Assembly: GCA_030148805.1 (NCBI GenBank)
Contig: JASBSS010000011.1
Location: 1-64,000 of the forward strand
Direction of reading: 5' to 3'
Length of the DNA: 64,000 nt
Source: Thiogranum sp.
Lineage (GTDB): Bacteria; Pseudomonadota; Gammaproteobacteria; DSM-19610
Shown here one piece after another: positions 57,153 to 64,000 of the stretch. The notes below the pieces were generated by a model. The model worked only from the letters and a program-made list of their open reading frames with translations. It was not told where the DNA came from and made no database searches. The position numbers and the translations under genes are program-made. Within the stretch, counting starts at the first letter, position 1. Each line of letters opens with the position of its first letter.

Positions 57153-58868
57153 ATGAAAGTCTCACAGTTCCCCCTAAGCACGGCGAAAGAGACCCCCGCC
57201 GACGCCGAAATCGTCAGTCACCAGCTGATGCTGCGCAGCGGCATGATCCGCAAAACCGCCGCCGGCATCTACAGCTGGCTGCCGCTGGGCCTGCGCGCAC
57301 TGCGCAAAGCCGAGGCCGTGGTGCGCGAGGAGATGGACCGCGCCGGCGCGCTGGAACTGCTGATGCCGGCGGTACAGCCGGCGGAACTGTGGCAGGAATC
57401 CGGTCGCTGGGAACGCTACGGCCCGGAACTGCTGCGCCTGCGCGACCGCCATCAGCGCGAGTTCTGCTTCGGCCCCACCCACGAGGAGATCATCACCGAT
57501 CTGCTGCGGCGCGAAGTGCGCAGCTACAAGCAACTGCCGCTCAACTATTACCAGATCCAGACCAAGTTCCGCGACGAAGTGCGGCCCCGCTTCGGCGTCA
57601 TGCGCGCGCGCGAGTTCCTGATGAAAGACGCCTATTCGTTCCACCTCGACCAGGGTTCGCTGGATGAGACCTATCAGCTCATGTACGCGACCTACACGCG
57701 TATTTTCACCCGCCTGGGGCTGGGTTTCCGCGCCGTGCGCGCCGACAGCGGCGCCATCGGCGGAGCGCATTCGCACGAATTCCACGTGCTGGCCGATTCC
57801 GGCGAGGACGCCATCGTCTTTTCCAGCGCCAGCGACTACGCCGCCAATCTGGAGCTGGCCGAGGCCCTGCCGCCCACGAGCGAACGCCCGCCGGCGAACG
57901 CGGCGCTCGAAACCGTGGCCACCCCCGGCGTGCACAGCATCGATGAATTGGCCCAGACACTGGCTGTGGCCGCGGCGCAATGTGTGAAAACGCTACTGGT
58001 AAAGGACCGCGACGGTGGCGTGCTCGCCCTCTGTCTGCGCGGCGATCACACGCTGAACACGGTGAAAGCGGAAAAGCTGGAACAGGTGGCAAAACCGCTG
58101 AGCTTCGCCAGCGACGCGGAAATCCAGGCCGCCGTGGGTTGCCCACCGGGTTCGATCGGCCCGGTGGCCCTGAAAGTGCCGCTGATCGCGGATCACGCCG
58201 CGGCCCACCTGGCCGATTTCGTCTGCGGCGCCAACGAGGAGGGCCAGCACCTGCGCGGCGCCAACTGGGGCCGCGATTGTCCCGAGCCGGTCACCGCCGA
58301 TTTGCGCAATCTCCGGGCCGGCGATCCAAGCCCCGACGGCCAGGGCGAGGTGCGCCTCGCCCGGGGCATCGAAGTGGGTCACATCTTCCAGCTCGGCGAC
58401 AAGTACAGCCGCGCCATGAACGCCAGCGTCCTCGACGAGACCGGCAAGGAAGTCATCGTGACCATGGGCTGTTACGGCATCGGCGTTTCCCGGGTGGTGG
58501 CTGCCGCGATCGAACAAAACCATGACGACAAAGGGATTATCTGGCCCGAGGCGCTGGCTCCGTTCCAGGTGGCCGTGCTCGGCATGAACCAGAAGAAATC
58601 GCAGCGGGTGCGCGCGGCCTGCGCGGAGCTGTACGCGCAACTGCGTGCCGCCGGGCTGGACGTGCTCTGGGACGACCGCGATGTAAGGCCCGGCGTCATG
58701 TTTGCCGATATGGAATTAATCGGTATTCCCCACAGGGTGGTGATTGGTGAGAAAAACCTCGATAAGGGTCTGGTCGAGTACAAAGCCCGGCGCGGCGGTG
58801 ACACTCAGGAGATCGCACAAGATCGCGTGGTGGCGTTTCTACAAGAGCAAACGGGCCGCGAAGATTGA
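57153..58868 (+). CDS. proS: Prolyl-tRNA synthetase (bacterial type)
   Basis: This class II synthetase charges tRNA-Pro. The catalytic core shows [21 protein letters not shown] (motif 1 region in part, [20 protein letters not shown]), [20 protein letters not shown] (motif 2) and the final motif 3 region [20 protein letters not shown]. An editing domain of the YbaK type is inserted at about 225-395 ([20 protein letters not shown]). The anticodon-binding domain follows. The length of 571 residues is normal. Confidence 0.97.
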   Translation: MKVSQFPLSTAKETPADAEIVSHQLMLRSGMIRKTAAGIYSWLPLGLRALRKAEAVVREEMDRAGALELLMPAVQPAELWQESGRWERYGPELLRLRDRHQREFCFGPTHEEIITDLLRREVRSYKQLPLNYYQIQTKFRDEVRPRFGVMRAREFLMKDAYSFHLDQGSLDETYQLMYATYTRIFTRLGLGFRAVRADSGAIGGAHSHEFHVLADSGEDAIVFSSASDYAANLELAEALPPTSERPPANAALETVATPGVHSIDELAQTLAVAAAQCVKTLLVKDRDGGVLALCLRGDHTLNTVKAEKLEQVAKPLSFASDAEIQAAVGCPPGSIGPVALKVPLIADHAAAHLADFVCGANEEGQHLRGANWGRDCPEPVTADLRNLRAGDPSPDGQGEVRLARGIEVGHIFQLGDKYSRAMNASVLDETGKEVIVTMGCYGIGVSRVVAAAIEQNHDDKGIIWPEALAPFQVAVLGMNQKKSQRVRAACAELYAQLRAAGLDVLWDDRDVRPGVMFADMELIGIPHRVVIGEKNLDKGLVEYKARRGGDTQEIAQDRVVAFLQEQTGRED

Positions 58869-58968
58869 CGCCGGGCGCCGCGCCGGCGGTCGCACCGATC
58901 CCGCCTGCCGGGACGAAACTGCGGCGCGAGCGACGCGATCGGCGCGACCCGTCACGCCAGCGCTTGCC

Positions 58969-59541
58969 GTGCCGGCGCTACTCCACCTGCTCGCCCTGTC
59001 GCTATGGCTGGCGCCCGGCGTGACGCTGGCGGCCACCACCGAGCGGCCCGACGCGCAGATGCGCCAGCTGCTGATCGAGGCGGTCAACGCCGCCGACAGT
59101 TTCCAGGACCGCTACGACGCCGAAGTCTGGCTCAGCGACATGTCCAACCGGCTGCGGCGCAAGGTGACCGACCCGCAGGAACGCCTGCAGATCCTCAAGA
59201 CCGCACACTACGAAGCCGCCCGCGCCGACCTGCCGCCGGAGCTGGTGCTGGCGGTGATCGATGTCGAGAGCAACTTCGACCGCTTCGCCATCTCCAGCGC
59301 CGGCGCGCGCGGCCTGATGCAGGTCATGCCCTTCTGGTTGGACGAAATCGGCCGTCCCGGCGACGACCTGTTCGACATCCACACCAACCTGCGTTTCGGC
59401 TGCACCATTCTCAAACTCTATCTGGAGCGCGAACGCGGCGACCGCAGCAAGGCGCTGGCGCGCTACAACGGCAGCGTCGGCAAGGTGTGGTACCCGCAGC
59501 GGGTGTTCAAGGCGCTGTGGAAGCGCTGGTATCGGCAATAA
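58969..59541 (+). CDS. Lytic transglycosylase (SLT domain)
   Basis: This exported muramidase cleaves peptidoglycan glycan strands. The SLT domain has the catalytic Glu in VIDVESNFDRFAISSAGARG, then LMQVMPFWLDEIG and ALARYNGS, the usual family order. The signal peptide is visible (ALLHLLALSLWLAPGVTLA). The start is unclear: GTG at 58969 is the only good candidate after proS, but it lacks a basic n-region; the frame is open back to a TTG at 58744 inside proS, which would add an Arg-rich stretch. The end overlaps the convergent LamG gene by 35 bases. Confidence 0.8.
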   Translation: MPALLHLLALSLWLAPGVTLAATTERPDAQMRQLLIEAVNAADSFQDRYDAEVWLSDMSNRLRRKVTDPQERLQILKTAHYEAARADLPPELVLAVIDVESNFDRFAISSAGARGLMQVMPFWLDEIGRPGDDLFDIHTNLRFGCTILKLYLERERGDRSKALARYNGSVGKVWYPQRVFKALWKRWYRQ

Positions 59542-60259
59542 CCGCGGCCCTGTCCCCTCCCACACAACCGACCCGAACGTGATCCACCTCTCCGTGAAAG
59601 CGGTAATAGTTGTTCTTCCCGCCATGCATGGCGTGATTCAACCAGCCCACATTGAACGGGCTGACCGCCGAGGCGAAGCCGGCCGGAAGGCGCGCGGGCT
59701 CCGAACCCTCCAGGTTGCCATCCAGATACAGCGTAAGCCTGCCCGCCACGGCATCATAATCCGCCAGAACATGGTGCCAGCGGCGGTCATCGAGCCGCCG
59801 TCGGCCGCTGACCGCAACCGAGTTGCCGTCGCGATCACGCAAAACGCAGGCCGCCCTGCCAACTTTACCCGGATTGTCTTCATTCCTTCCCCAGAGACCC
59901 AGCCACCAGTGCACGCCGGAACCCGTCCCGCGCGCCCATTCGTCGCGCCCCACCAGCACCTGGGCGGGTTTGCGGCGGATACGGCCCGCGGTCCTGAAAC
60001 GACATTCGATGCGGAAACCTTGCCCGGGCCCCCAGTTCTGTTCGGCGGACACCACCACGTCCAGGCCGTCGGCGATACCGTCAAACTGTGCGCGGGCGCA
60101 AAGCTGTTGCCAGTCACCGCTCGGCGGAGGGGACGCGGGGAGAGACGAACCATCCGGTGAAGACCCGAAGCGCGACGATCCCTCGCGCCGTTTGAGAAAG
60201 AACCAACCAGCGGCCACGACGATCAGGGCGACAACGACCAGAGTCAACGCGGCGTCCAA
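59507..60259 (-). CDS. Membrane-anchored LamG-like protein
   Basis: A 250-residue protein with one N-terminal helix (5-20, LTLVVVALIVVAAGWFFL), a Ser/Pro linker (25-48) and a concanavalin-like LamG domain (about 55-240) with WHHVLADYDAVAGRLTLYLDG and VDHVRVG. It may bind carbohydrate or a protein at the periplasmic face. It follows the ABC exporter gene by six bases, so the two are one transcript and may act together. Confidence 0.78.
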   Translation of the reverse strand: MDAALTLVVVALIVVAAGWFFLKRREGSSRFGSSPDGSSLPASPPPSGDWQQLCARAQFDGIADGLDVVVSAEQNWGPGQGFRIECRFRTAGRIRRKPAQVLVGRDEWARGTGSGVHWWLGLWGRNEDNPGKVGRAACVLRDRDGNSVAVSGRRRLDDRRWHHVLADYDAVAGRLTLYLDGNLEGSEPARLPAGFASAVSPFNVGWLNHAMHGGKNNYYRFHGEVDHVRVGCVGGDRAAVIADTSASTAP

Positions 60260-60265
60260 ATCACC

Positions 60266-62032
60266 CTATCCGTACAACCGGCTGTACAACCCGTCGGCCT
60301 TGAGCAGTTCCCGATGGGTACCCTGTTCGGCGATGCGGCCGTCCTCGAACACGTAGACCCTTTCGGCCTGCTTCACCGCGCTCAGGCGGTGGGCGACGAT
60401 GATCACGGTACGGCCGCTGAGAAAGCCGCGCAACGCCTGGTGCAGGCGCGCTTCCGTGTCGGTGTCCAGCGCCGAGGTGGCCTCGTCGAAGATCACCACC
60501 TGGGGATCGCCCAGCAACAGCCGGGCAATGGCCAGGCGCTGGCGTTGTCCGCCCGACAGGCGCACGCCCTGGCGGCCGAGCACGGCGTCGAGCTGTAGCG
60601 GTGTCTCGGCGATGGTGTCGGCCAGTTGCGCCTGTTCCAGCGCCTGCCACAAGGCCGCGTCACTGTACTCCCGGCCCAGGGTCAGGTTGTTGCGCACGCT
60701 ATCGTTGAACAGCACCGGGTGTTGCAGCACGGTGGCGACGTGATCGCGCACCACATCCAGACCGATGCGCTCGACGGCCACCCCGTTGAAGCGGATCTCG
60801 CCCGCCTCCGGTCGGTACAGCCCCAACAGCACCTGCACCAGGGTGGACTTGCCGCCACCGCTGGCGCCCACCAGGGCCACGCGCTCGCCCGCGGCGATCT
60901 CCAGACTGACGTCGTTGAGCACCGGATCCCCGCGCCCATAACGGAAGCGCACGGCGCGCAACTGCACCGATACGCCGCGGTGCCCGGCAAAAGGATTGCA
61001 CTCGTGCGGATACTGCGGTTCCTGGTGCAGCGCCAACAGGCGGTTGATGCGCTCCAGGGCCGCGCGCGCGCCGTAGAACGCGTACTGGATGTTGAGCGCC
61101 TCCTGCACCGGCGCCATCATGAACCATAGATAGGCGAACACCGCCATCATTTCGCCGATGGTGAGACTGGAGTACACCACCAGCAGCATACTCACGGCGC
61201 GGAACAGGTCGAAGCCGACCAGGAAGACCAGGAACGACAGCCGACCCGCCGCGTCGCTCTTCCAGGAAAACGCCGCCGAGTCGTGCTTGATGCGCCGCGC
61301 GCTGTCGACCACCCGTTGCAGATAGTGGCGCTCGCGATTGGCCGCGCGGATCTGCTGAATGGCGTCGAGGGTCTCGGTGAGTGCGCCCTGGAACAGTTCG
61401 AAGGCCTGGTTTTCGCGCCGCTTGAGGGACTTGACGCGCTTGCCCAGCACCACGGTGAAATACACCACCAGCGGATTGAGGAACAGAATCAGCAGCGCCA
61501 GTTGCCAGTGCATCCATAACAACACGGCGGCGGCGCCCACCAGCGAGAGCACCGCGATGATGAACTTGGCCACGGTCATGCCGATGAACTCGTCCACGGC
61601 GTTCAGATCGGTGACGAAGTGGGAGGTCACCTCGCCGCTGCCCATGGTTTCGTATTCGCTCATGGAAATGCGCTGCAGGCGCAACAGCAGATCGCGCCGG
61701 ATACGGTAGACCACGTCCTTGGAGATCAGGCTGAACTGGCGCGTCTGCCAGACGCTGAGCATGACCGAGACCAAACGCAGTACCACGGTGAGCGCCAGAA
61801 TGCTGCCGATATAGAGCACCGGCCCATGCCAGGCGGTGGGAAACAGCGCATCCATCCACTGCAGCATCCGGCCCGGCTTGTCGAGCAGCACCTCGTCGAC
61901 CAACAGCGGCATCATCAGTGGCAGCGGGACGCTGGCCAGCACCGCGAACACGGCGATGACGTTGGCCGCGATCAGCTCCCGGCGGTGCTCCCGCACGATC
62001 GCCAAAACCGATTTCAGAGTGTAAGTCGACAC
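60266..62032 (-). CDS. ABC exporter, fused permease and ATPase (MsbA-like)
   Basis: A half-transporter of 588 residues that works as a homodimer. The membrane domain (1-320) has six helices. The ATPase (about 340-588) has Walker A GASGGGKST, signature LSGGQRQR, Walker B VVIFDEATSALD and the switch IVAHRLS, all intact. The substrate is unknown; MsbA-type lipid or drug export is likely. The start is a GTG at 62032, with no strong ribosome site. Confidence 0.92.
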   Translation of the reverse strand: MSTYTLKSVLAIVREHRRELIAANVIAVFAVLASVPLPLMMPLLVDEVLLDKPGRMLQWMDALFPTAWHGPVLYIGSILALTVVLRLVSVMLSVWQTRQFSLISKDVVYRIRRDLLLRLQRISMSEYETMGSGEVTSHFVTDLNAVDEFIGMTVAKFIIAVLSLVGAAAVLLWMHWQLALLILFLNPLVVYFTVVLGKRVKSLKRRENQAFELFQGALTETLDAIQQIRAANRERHYLQRVVDSARRIKHDSAAFSWKSDAAGRLSFLVFLVGFDLFRAVSMLLVVYSSLTIGEMMAVFAYLWFMMAPVQEALNIQYAFYGARAALERINRLLALHQEPQYPHECNPFAGHRGVSVQLRAVRFRYGRGDPVLNDVSLEIAAGERVALVGASGGGKSTLVQVLLGLYRPEAGEIRFNGVAVERIGLDVVRDHVATVLQHPVLFNDSVRNNLTLGREYSDAALWQALEQAQLADTIAETPLQLDAVLGRQGVRLSGGQRQRLAIARLLLGDPQVVIFDEATSALDTDTEARLHQALRGFLSGRTVIIVAHRLSAVKQAERVYVFEDGRIAEQGTHRELLKADGLYSRLYG

Positions 62033-62165
62033 AATTCCTTAACGGCCCTTGGGGGACTGGGCTCTATTCTACAGCTTGGGTGAGGCGGGCGATATGCGCT
62101 ATGCTCAGGCCCAGCAGTGCTCGCGCCCGCCGGTGAACCGGCGCCGACCATGGAGGTCATGCCTG

Positions 62166-62801
62166 ATGACTGACAAACCGCACCTACAGGTGGCCGTGCT
62201 CAGCGACTACATCTGTCCCTTCTGTTACATCGGCTACCTGAGACTGGAAAAGTTGCGCCAGCATTTCCAGTTGGCCGTCAACTGGGCCTTGGTGGAGATC
62301 CACCCGGAAAGCCCCGTCGCGGGCAAACCGGTCACCGAGCTGGGGTATTCGTCCGCGCGCCTGGACGGGCTGCTGGACGATCTGGATGCGCTGGCGCGGG
62401 CCGAGGGCGTCGAGCTGGCGCCACACACCTTCACCACCAATTCCCGCCGGGCGTTGCTGTTGGCCGAAGCCAGCAAGCCCCTCGGGGCGGAAATCTTCTA
62501 CCGCCTGCACCGCCGGCTGTTCGAAAGTTTTCTCCTCGACGGGCAGAACATCGGCGACACGCAGGTGCTCCGCGCGCTGGCCGCGCAATGCGGTGTACCC
62601 GCGCAAACCGTCGAACAGGCCTGGGAAGACCCGGCCTACGAACAGCGCCTGCAGCAGAACCTGGCGGCGGCGGTCAAAACCGGCACCACCGGCACGCCGA
62701 CCTTTTTCATCGGCGAGGAACGTCTCACCGGCGCCGTGCCGGTCGACTCGCTGCTGACCGCGGCGCGCAGCGCGGCGGGAACACCGACACCCCCGCCCTG
62801 A
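62166..62801 (+). CDS. DsbA-family/FrnE-like oxidoreductase
   Basis: A cytoplasmic thioredoxin-fold protein of 211 residues with no signal peptide. The active site is CPFC (SDYICPFCYIGYLRLEKL in part), as in FrnE and 2-hydroxychromene-2-carboxylate isomerase-like DsbA proteins; the cis-Pro segment is GTTGTPTFFIGEERLTGA. The ATG at 62166 is preceded by GGAGGT. It may be a disulfide isomerase or glutathione-linked isomerase. It is convergent with rlmD. Confidence 0.87.
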   Translation: MTDKPHLQVAVLSDYICPFCYIGYLRLEKLRQHFQLAVNWALVEIHPESPVAGKPVTELGYSSARLDGLLDDLDALARAEGVELAPHTFTTNSRRALLLAEASKPLGAEIFYRLHRRLFESFLLDGQNIGDTQVLRALAAQCGVPAQTVEQAWEDPAYEQRLQQNLAAAVKTGTTGTPTFFIGEERLTGAVPVDSLLTAARSAAGTPTPPP

Positions 62802-62831
62802 ACCCCTGGGTGAAGGTCCGCGCAGCGGCGC

Positions 62832-64000
62832 TCAGCGCACGAACAAGGCCATGGATTCGACGTGCGCCGTGTGCGGAAACATGTCCATCACCCCGGCGGC
62901 GACCAACCGGTAGCCGTGCTCCCTGACCAACACCCCCGCATCGCGCGCCAGCGAGGCGGGGTGACAGGAGACATAGACGATGCGTCCAGCCCCGGTCTTG
63001 GCCAGGTGCGGCATCATGTTGGCCGCGCCGCTGCGCGGCGGGTCGAGCAGGATGCGGTCGTAGGCGGCCTGCAGCCAGCGCTGATCCGCGAGCGCTGCGT
63101 TCAGATCGACGGCGTGGAATTCGACATTGGCCAGCCCGTTGTGCGCGGCGTTGTCCCGGGCCCGCTGCACCAGCGCCGCGTCGCCTTCCACGCCCACCAC
63201 CCGCGCGGCGCGGCGCGCCAGCGGCAGGGTGAAGTTCCCCAGGCCGCAGAACAGGTCCAGCACCCGGTGATCGGCACCGGGCTCCAGCAACGTCAGCGCC
63301 TGCTCGATCATCGACTGATTGATGTACGGATTCACCTGGGTGAAGTCCGTCGGCAGGAACGCCAGCTCCAGGTCGTGGCGCGGCAAGCGGTAGGTCAATT
63401 GCGAACTTTCCGGCCACAGCAAGTGGATGCTGTCCGGTCCGGCCGGTTGCAGATACAAGTGCAGGTTGCTCGCGCGTGCGAACTCCACCAACGCCGTGCG
63501 GTCGGCCTCGACCAACGGGTCCAGGTTGCGCAGCACCAGGGCGGTGGCGCTCTCGCCCACGGCGACTTCTATTTGCGCGATCCGGTCGCGCGCCTGCAGG
63601 CCCTGGATTCGTTGCGCCAATGCCTCGATGCGCTCGCCGACGCTCGGGTGCAACACCTCGCAACGGCGGATATCCGCCAGATAGCCGGTGCGCTTTTCGC
63701 GAAAACCCACCAACACCCGGCCTTTCTTGCGCACGAACTTGACCCCGAGACGCGCCTTGTTGCGGTAACCCCAAAGGGGGCCGGTCAGCGGCGCCAGCAG
63801 CTCCTCGGGCGCCACGGCGCCGATGCGCTGGAGATTGTCCACTAGACTCTGCTGTTTGGCCGCGATCTGGGGCTCGCCGGCGAGGTGTTGCAGACAACAG
63901 CCGCCACAAACGGAAAAATGTTCACAGCGCGCGGGCACGCGCTCGGGAGAAGGTGAAAGGATTTCCGTCACGCGGCCCTCGTCGTATTTCCTGGAACGGC
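62832..64000 (-). CDS. rlmD: 23S rRNA (uracil-1939-C5)-methyltransferase, cut at the right edge
   Basis: This SAM-dependent RNA methyltransferase of the TrmA/RumA family modifies U1939. The 4Fe-4S Cys lie in ARCEHFSVCGGCC, the SAM motif is DLFCGLGNFTLPLA, and LDPPRSGA and catalytic YVSCHPASLARD are intact. A GTG at 63971 could look like a start, but the frame stays open to the window edge and reads SRKYDEGRVTEIL, the end of an N-terminal TRAM domain, so the gene continues beyond base 64000. Confidence 0.9.
   Translation of the reverse strand, partial: RSRKYDEGRVTEILSPSPERVPARCEHFSVCGGCCLQHLAGEPQIAAKQQSLVDNLQRIGAVAPEELLAPLTGPLWGYRNKARLGVKFVRKKGRVLVGFREKRTGYLADIRRCEVLHPSVGERIEALAQRIQGLQARDRIAQIEVAVGESATALVLRNLDPLVEADRTALVEFARASNLHLYLQPAGPDSIHLLWPESSQLTYRLPRHDLELAFLPTDFTQVNPYINQSMIEQALTLLEPGADHRVLDLFCGLGNFTLPLARRAARVVGVEGDAALVQRARDNAAHNGLANVEFHAVDLNAALADQRWLQAAYDRILLDPPRSGAANMMPHLAKTGAGRIVYVSCHPASLARDAGVLVREHGYRLVAAGVMDMFPHTAHVESMALFVR

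Noticed and set aside
63969-63971. A GTG start for rlmD inside the window
   Set aside because: Upstream codons continue in frame with the conserved end of a TRAM domain, so the gene runs past the edge.

Overview
The window is high-GC DNA with dense, short-spaced genes, and the families present (prfC next to rimI, ilvBNC-psd-pssA-leuA, DesT/DesCB, ybhN/ybhP/clsB, ydbH/ydbL) point to a Gammaproteobacterium. The left 40.2 kb looks like a Nevskiales/Xanthomonadales-type genome: very GC-rich, lysine written almost only as AAG, and many short inverted repeats of the CCCTCTCCC/GGGAGAGGG, REP and GTGGGAGCGGC types. From about 40.2 kb rightwards the DNA is visibly less GC-extreme, uses AAA freely, lacks those repeats and carries a VPLPA-CTERM protein, a LapG-type protease and a dockerin-bearing peptidase, more like a Chromatiales-type organism. 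This could be a real island edge or a contig join, and it is reported as a finding. No insertion sequence, integrase, CRISPR array or rRNA gene was seen.

Layout, left part: an EmrAB efflux pump divergent from its TetR and a TolC-like channel (0.3-5.1 kb); an alpha/beta hydrolase and a PhaC-like hydrolase (5.5-7.7 kb); the ybhN / ybhP / clsB lipid cluster (7.7-10.8 kb); a Na+/H+ antiporter-like protein and tex (10.9-14.7 kb); a desaturase and its reductase divergent from a DesT/FabR repressor, with a candidate operator (14.9-17.8 kb); a molybdenum-hydroxylase operon, 2Fe-2S subunit, Mo subunit, XdhC and MocA (17.9-22.3 kb); a LOG protein, a GST, tRNA-Ile2(CAU) and a diguanylate cyclase (22.3-25.4 kb); an AraC regulator divergent from a four-gene RiPP metallophore operon of the hvf/buf type (25.6-29.1 kb); a cNMP-patatin phospholipase, ydbH and a ynbE-ydbL-like gene (29.1-33.5 kb); a 400-base array of perfect hairpins (33.6-34.0 kb); then a POT transporter, a K+/H+ antiporter, an MFS exporter and prfC (34.0-40.2 kb).

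Layout, right part: a secreted HExxH peptidase with Ig-like, calcium-repeat and dockerin-like segments, coupled to a small exported Pro-rich protein (40.2-42.6 kb); rimI, a family 4 uracil-DNA glycosylase and leuA (42.7-45.5 kb); a VPLPA-CTERM protein and a Pro-rich exported protein behind a sigma-54-type promoter (45.7-46.9 kb); a DUF560 outer-membrane protein divergent from a LapG-type cysteine protease and a membrane sensor with a degenerate HD-GYP domain (47.2-51.3 kb); pssA, psd, ilvC, ilvN and ilvB behind a terminator-like leader (51.3-56.1 kb); DUF4124, a MIF-like tautomerase, proS and a lytic transglycosylase (56.3-59.5 kb); a LamG protein and an ABC exporter (59.5-62.0 kb); a DsbA-family protein; and rlmD, cut by the right edge.

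The most interesting units are the hvf/buf-type operon, whose precursor has seven Cys in EGKC motifs; the LapG protease next to a sensor with a non-catalytic HD-GYP, a possible alternative to LapD; the psd homologue lacking the serine that should become the pyruvoyl cofactor; and the ilvB leader with rare branched-chain codons overlapping an intrinsic terminator.
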